From Berkiella sp963803015 (GTDB lineage: Bacteria; Pseudomonadota; Gammaproteobacteria; Berkiellales; Berkiellaceae), in NCBI GenBank assembly GCA_963803015.1, contig CAWDKV010000003.1:310001-374000 (forward strand): a stretch of DNA of 64,000 bases, written 5' to 3'. Of the stretch, positions 62,139 through 64,000 are shown piece after piece. Position 1 is the first letter of the stretch; the number at the start of each line of letters is the position of its first letter. A program made the translations under genes and the position numbers. The notes under the pieces are model-generated. The model did not search any database. It had not been told where the DNA came from and saw only the letters and a list, made by a program, of their open reading frames with translations.

Positions 62139-62603
62139 GTGATTACTACGCAGTCCGAAAAATTTAAACGACCAGAATCGGTATTGGTGATAGTCTCTGC
62201 TGGCAACCAAGTATTACTCCTACAAAAACGAGATGTCCCCGCTTTTTGGCAATCTGTGACGGGATCAATGTTGTGGCAGGAAGACAAACCACTCAATACG
62301 GCTTGGCGTGAATTACACGAGGAAACAGGTTTAACCGCTGATGAGGGAAAGCTCATTGATTGCCAATATCAAGAGTGGTTTCGCATTTATACTTATTGGC
62401 AGTATCGTTATGCTCCTGGCACAACGCATAATCTAGAGCATGTTTTTTGCTTTGTGCTAGATGCGCCTTTAGAGATTAGATTGAGTGAAGAACATTTGAG
62501 TTATTGTTGGTTGGAGAAAGAGGCAGCAGCCGAAAAGGTGAGCTCGCCTAGCAACCGTGATGCCATTTTAAAATTTGTTGGAGGTTACCATGGCAGGCCA
62601 TAG
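62139..62603 (+). CDS. nudB: Dihydroneopterin triphosphate pyrophosphohydrolase
   Basis: A 154-residue Nudix hydrolase from GTG 62139. RPESVLVIVSAGNQVLLLQKR and FWQSVTGSMLWQEDKP lead into the Nudix box TAWRELHEETGLTADEG. This layout, and the position before yebC-ruvC, match NudB, the folate-pathway enzyme that removes pyrophosphate from dihydroneopterin triphosphate. It overlaps yebC by 14 nt. Confidence 0.9.
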   Translation: MITTQSEKFKRPESVLVIVSAGNQVLLLQKRDVPAFWQSVTGSMLWQEDKPLNTAWRELHEETGLTADEGKLIDCQYQEWFRIYTYWQYRYAPGTTHNLEHVFCFVLDAPLEIRLSEEHLSYCWLEKEAAAEKVSSPSNRDAILKFVGGYHGRP

Positions 62604-63324
62604 TAAATGGGCAAATATTAAACACCGTAAAAATGCCCAAGATGCAAAGCGGGGAAAAATATTTACCAGGCTCATTCGGGAAATAACAGTGGCAGCAAAA
62701 GCCAGTGCTGACATAAATAGTCCTCGTCTGCGCGCTGCAGTCGATAAAGCTTTAAGCCACAATATGACGCGAGATACCATTGATAGAGCCATCAAAAGAG
62801 GCGCGGGTGGTGATGATACACAAAATTTAGAAGAAATTCGTTATGAAGGCTATGGGCCAAATGGTGTGGCGGTCATGGTTGATTGTTTAACCGATAACCG
62901 TAATCGCACGGTTTCAGAAGTGCGCCATGCCTTTAGTAAAATGGGCGGCAATTTAGGAACCGATGGCTCGGTTGCTTACCTTTTTACGAAAAGGGGACAA
63001 CTTTATTTTCCAAAAGGCCTAGATGAAGACAAATTAATGGAAATTGCTATTGATGCAGGTGCAGATGATGTTGAGCATGAGGGCAGTGGCATCATGGTTA
63101 GTACAACACCTGAAAACTTTGGCAAAGTAGAAGATGCTTTAAAAGCAGCTGCTTTTAAACCAGAAAATGCAGAGTTGACTATGGTGGCTGCAACCACGGT
63201 TTCTCTTGATTTAGAGCAAGCGCGTCAGTTTTTTAAAATGGTTGAAATGCTAGAAGAATTAGACGATGTGCAAGAAGTCTATGCGAATGCTGAGATGGAT
63301 GAGGAAGTGAGTAATCAACTATAG
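62590..63324 (+). CDS. yebC: YebC-family transcriptional/translational regulator
   Basis: 244 residues from ATG 62590 (MAGHSKWANIKHRKNAQDAKRGKIF, the conserved start; upstream codons belong to the nudB overlap). Further family blocks: DINSPRLRAAVDKALSHNMTRDTIDRAIKRG, GYGPNGVAVMVDCLTDNRNRT and GSVAYLFTKRGQLYFPKG. YebC proteins are conserved regulators, recently linked to relief of ribosome stalling. Upstream of ruvC as usual. Confidence 0.97.
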   Translation: MAGHSKWANIKHRKNAQDAKRGKIFTRLIREITVAAKASADINSPRLRAAVDKALSHNMTRDTIDRAIKRGAGGDDTQNLEEIRYEGYGPNGVAVMVDCLTDNRNRTVSEVRHAFSKMGGNLGTDGSVAYLFTKRGQLYFPKGLDEDKLMEIAIDAGADDVEHEGSGIMVSTTPENFGKVEDALKAAAFKPENAELTMVAATTVSLDLEQARQFFKMVEMLEELDDVQEVYANAEMDEEVSNQL

Positions 63325-63387
63325 GGAGAGAAATGGTTGCGACGCAACCTTCTTGATTTTTTTAATAAAATACTAAAAATTTGTGTT
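63323..63387 (+). repeat. Partial copy of the 54920-55075 palindromic repeat
   Basis: AGGGAGAGAAATGGTTGCGACGCAA followed by TCTTGATTTTTTTAATAAAATACTAAAAATTTGTGT is similar to 55053-55130 of the longer repeat. It spans the yebC-ruvC gap. Confidence 0.6.
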
Positions 63388-63404
63388 GCTATATAGGAAA
63401 CAAC

Positions 63405-63977
63405 GTGACGCTACCTAGAAGGATCTTAGGAATAGACCCCGGTTCAAGGTTGATGGGGTTTGGCATAATAGAAAAAAAACACGGGTGTGAGCCGATTTGT
63501 TTAACCGGCGGCTGCTTGAGACTGGTAGACAAATCTATGCCAGTAAGACTAGGTGTTTTATTTTCTCATGTGAAAGAATTGGTGCAAGCGTATCAGCCGA
63601 CAGAATTGGCAATTGAGGAAGTGTTTGTGCACAAAAATGCACAATCCGCTTTAAAGTTAGGGCAAGCAAGAGGAGCGACGATAGCCGCCGTGATGTCTGC
63701 GCACTTGCCAGTATATGAATATGCGGCACGGCAAATTAAGCAAGCAATAGTAGGACGGGGTGGCGCAGAAAAAGCGCAAATCCAGCATATGATACAAATA
63801 TTATTAAAATTACAGGCCAGGCCACAAGCAGATGCGGCTGATGCGCTGGCAGTGGCATTATGTCATTTACATTCGGTATCCGGGCCTTTTGGTAGTCAGG
63901 GCATCCTGCCGACAAGGCGTCACGCTCGTAAGCGATCAACAAGATGGAAAAGATATGATAGGACAACTACGCGGTAA
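63405..63977 (+). CDS. ruvC: Holliday junction endonuclease RuvC
   Basis: 190 residues from GTG 63405 (MTLPRRILGIDPGSRLMGFGIIE), with AGGA 7 nt upstream. Catalytic carboxylates: D in GIDPGS, E in LAIEEVF, and DxxD in QADAADALAVALCH; HKNAQSALKLGQARGA is the conserved helix. Resolves recombination junctions with RuvAB. The C-terminus extends past the usual end with a basic tail (RRHARKRSTRWKRYDR) that overlaps ruvA by 23 nt, slightly longer than E. coli RuvC. Confidence 0.96.
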   Translation: MTLPRRILGIDPGSRLMGFGIIEKKHGCEPICLTGGCLRLVDKSMPVRLGVLFSHVKELVQAYQPTELAIEEVFVHKNAQSALKLGQARGATIAAVMSAHLPVYEYAARQIKQAIVGRGGAEKAQIQHMIQILLKLQARPQADAADALAVALCHLHSVSGPFGSQGILPTRRHARKRSTRWKRYDRTTTR

Positions 63978-64000
63978 ACTGATTGAAAAGCAAGCTCACA
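63955..64000 (+). CDS. ruvA: Holliday junction helicase subunit RuvA, partial
   Basis: ATG 63955 opens MIGQLRGKLIEKQAH, the conserved RuvA N-terminus (MIGxLRGxxxE), and runs off the window edge. It overlaps ruvC and continues the ruvCAB order. Confidence 0.9.
   Translation, partial: MIGQLRGKLIEKQAH

Overview
The window looks like chromosome of an AT-rich, host-associated gammaproteobacterium of the Legionellales type (Legionella, Coxiella, Berkiella or a relative). The housekeeping block rplU-rpmA-obgE / rpsT / murJ-ribF-ileS-lspA-ispH and the yebC-ruvC-ruvA end are in gammaproteobacterial order. Around them lie many genes with eukaryote-like features (ankyrin, leucine-rich and F-box-like repeats, a J-like domain, a C-terminal CaaX box, an ADP-ribosyltransferase-like tail) of the kind such bacteria deliver into host cells. 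No secretion genes are in the window, so effector status is inference.

Layout. 0-4.6 kb: two unknown genes, the first ending in a CaaX box, then a hipBA toxin-antitoxin pair with three matching operators. 4.7-12.1 kb: a six-gene operon for a membrane complex related to hydrogenase-4 and complex I. Its large subunit has lost NiFe ligands, so it is probably an energy-converting-hydrogenase-related (Ehr-type) ion pump and not a hydrogenase. 12.2-19.4 kb: an enolase gene with an in-frame stop, a HAD phosphatase, a PAP2 phosphatase, a Na/Ca exchanger, a DUF2950/DUF3300 pair and a macrodomain protein. 19.6-25.6 kb: three candidate effectors (F-box-like/LRR, ankyrin plus ART-like tail, ankyrin).

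25.7-36.8 kb is a decayed mobile region. It holds truncated or frameshifted genes (ATP-grasp, DUF2971, primase-like, DUF885, a helicase with tandem DWLGTG repeats), a group II intron with a broken reverse transcriptase, IS2-type transposon remnants at both ends, and a 'mobile mystery' A/B module. The Fic gene of that module carries an octanucleotide repeat that currently puts it out of frame. An ankyrin gene with near-identical 99-bp repeats closes the region.

36.9-49.8 kb returns to core genes: a lipoprotein, tRNA-Pro, ispB, rplU-rpmA, obgE, rpsT and the long murJ-ribF-ileS-lspA-ispH-peptidase-sixA operon. 49.8-60 kb is accessory: two short genes with double-glycine-type leaders, a coiled-coil protein, thiL, a Pro-rich repeat protein, a large amphipathic-helix protein, a MerR/TipA-like regulator, umuC, and a J-like-domain protein beside an HExxH protein. 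60-64 kb holds two pilin-like genes, a small membrane protein, an SDR, nudB, yebC, ruvC and the start of ruvA.

All functions are read from motifs and gene order without database searches. Several breaks sit in homopolymers or short repeats, so real mutation and sequencing error cannot be separated here.
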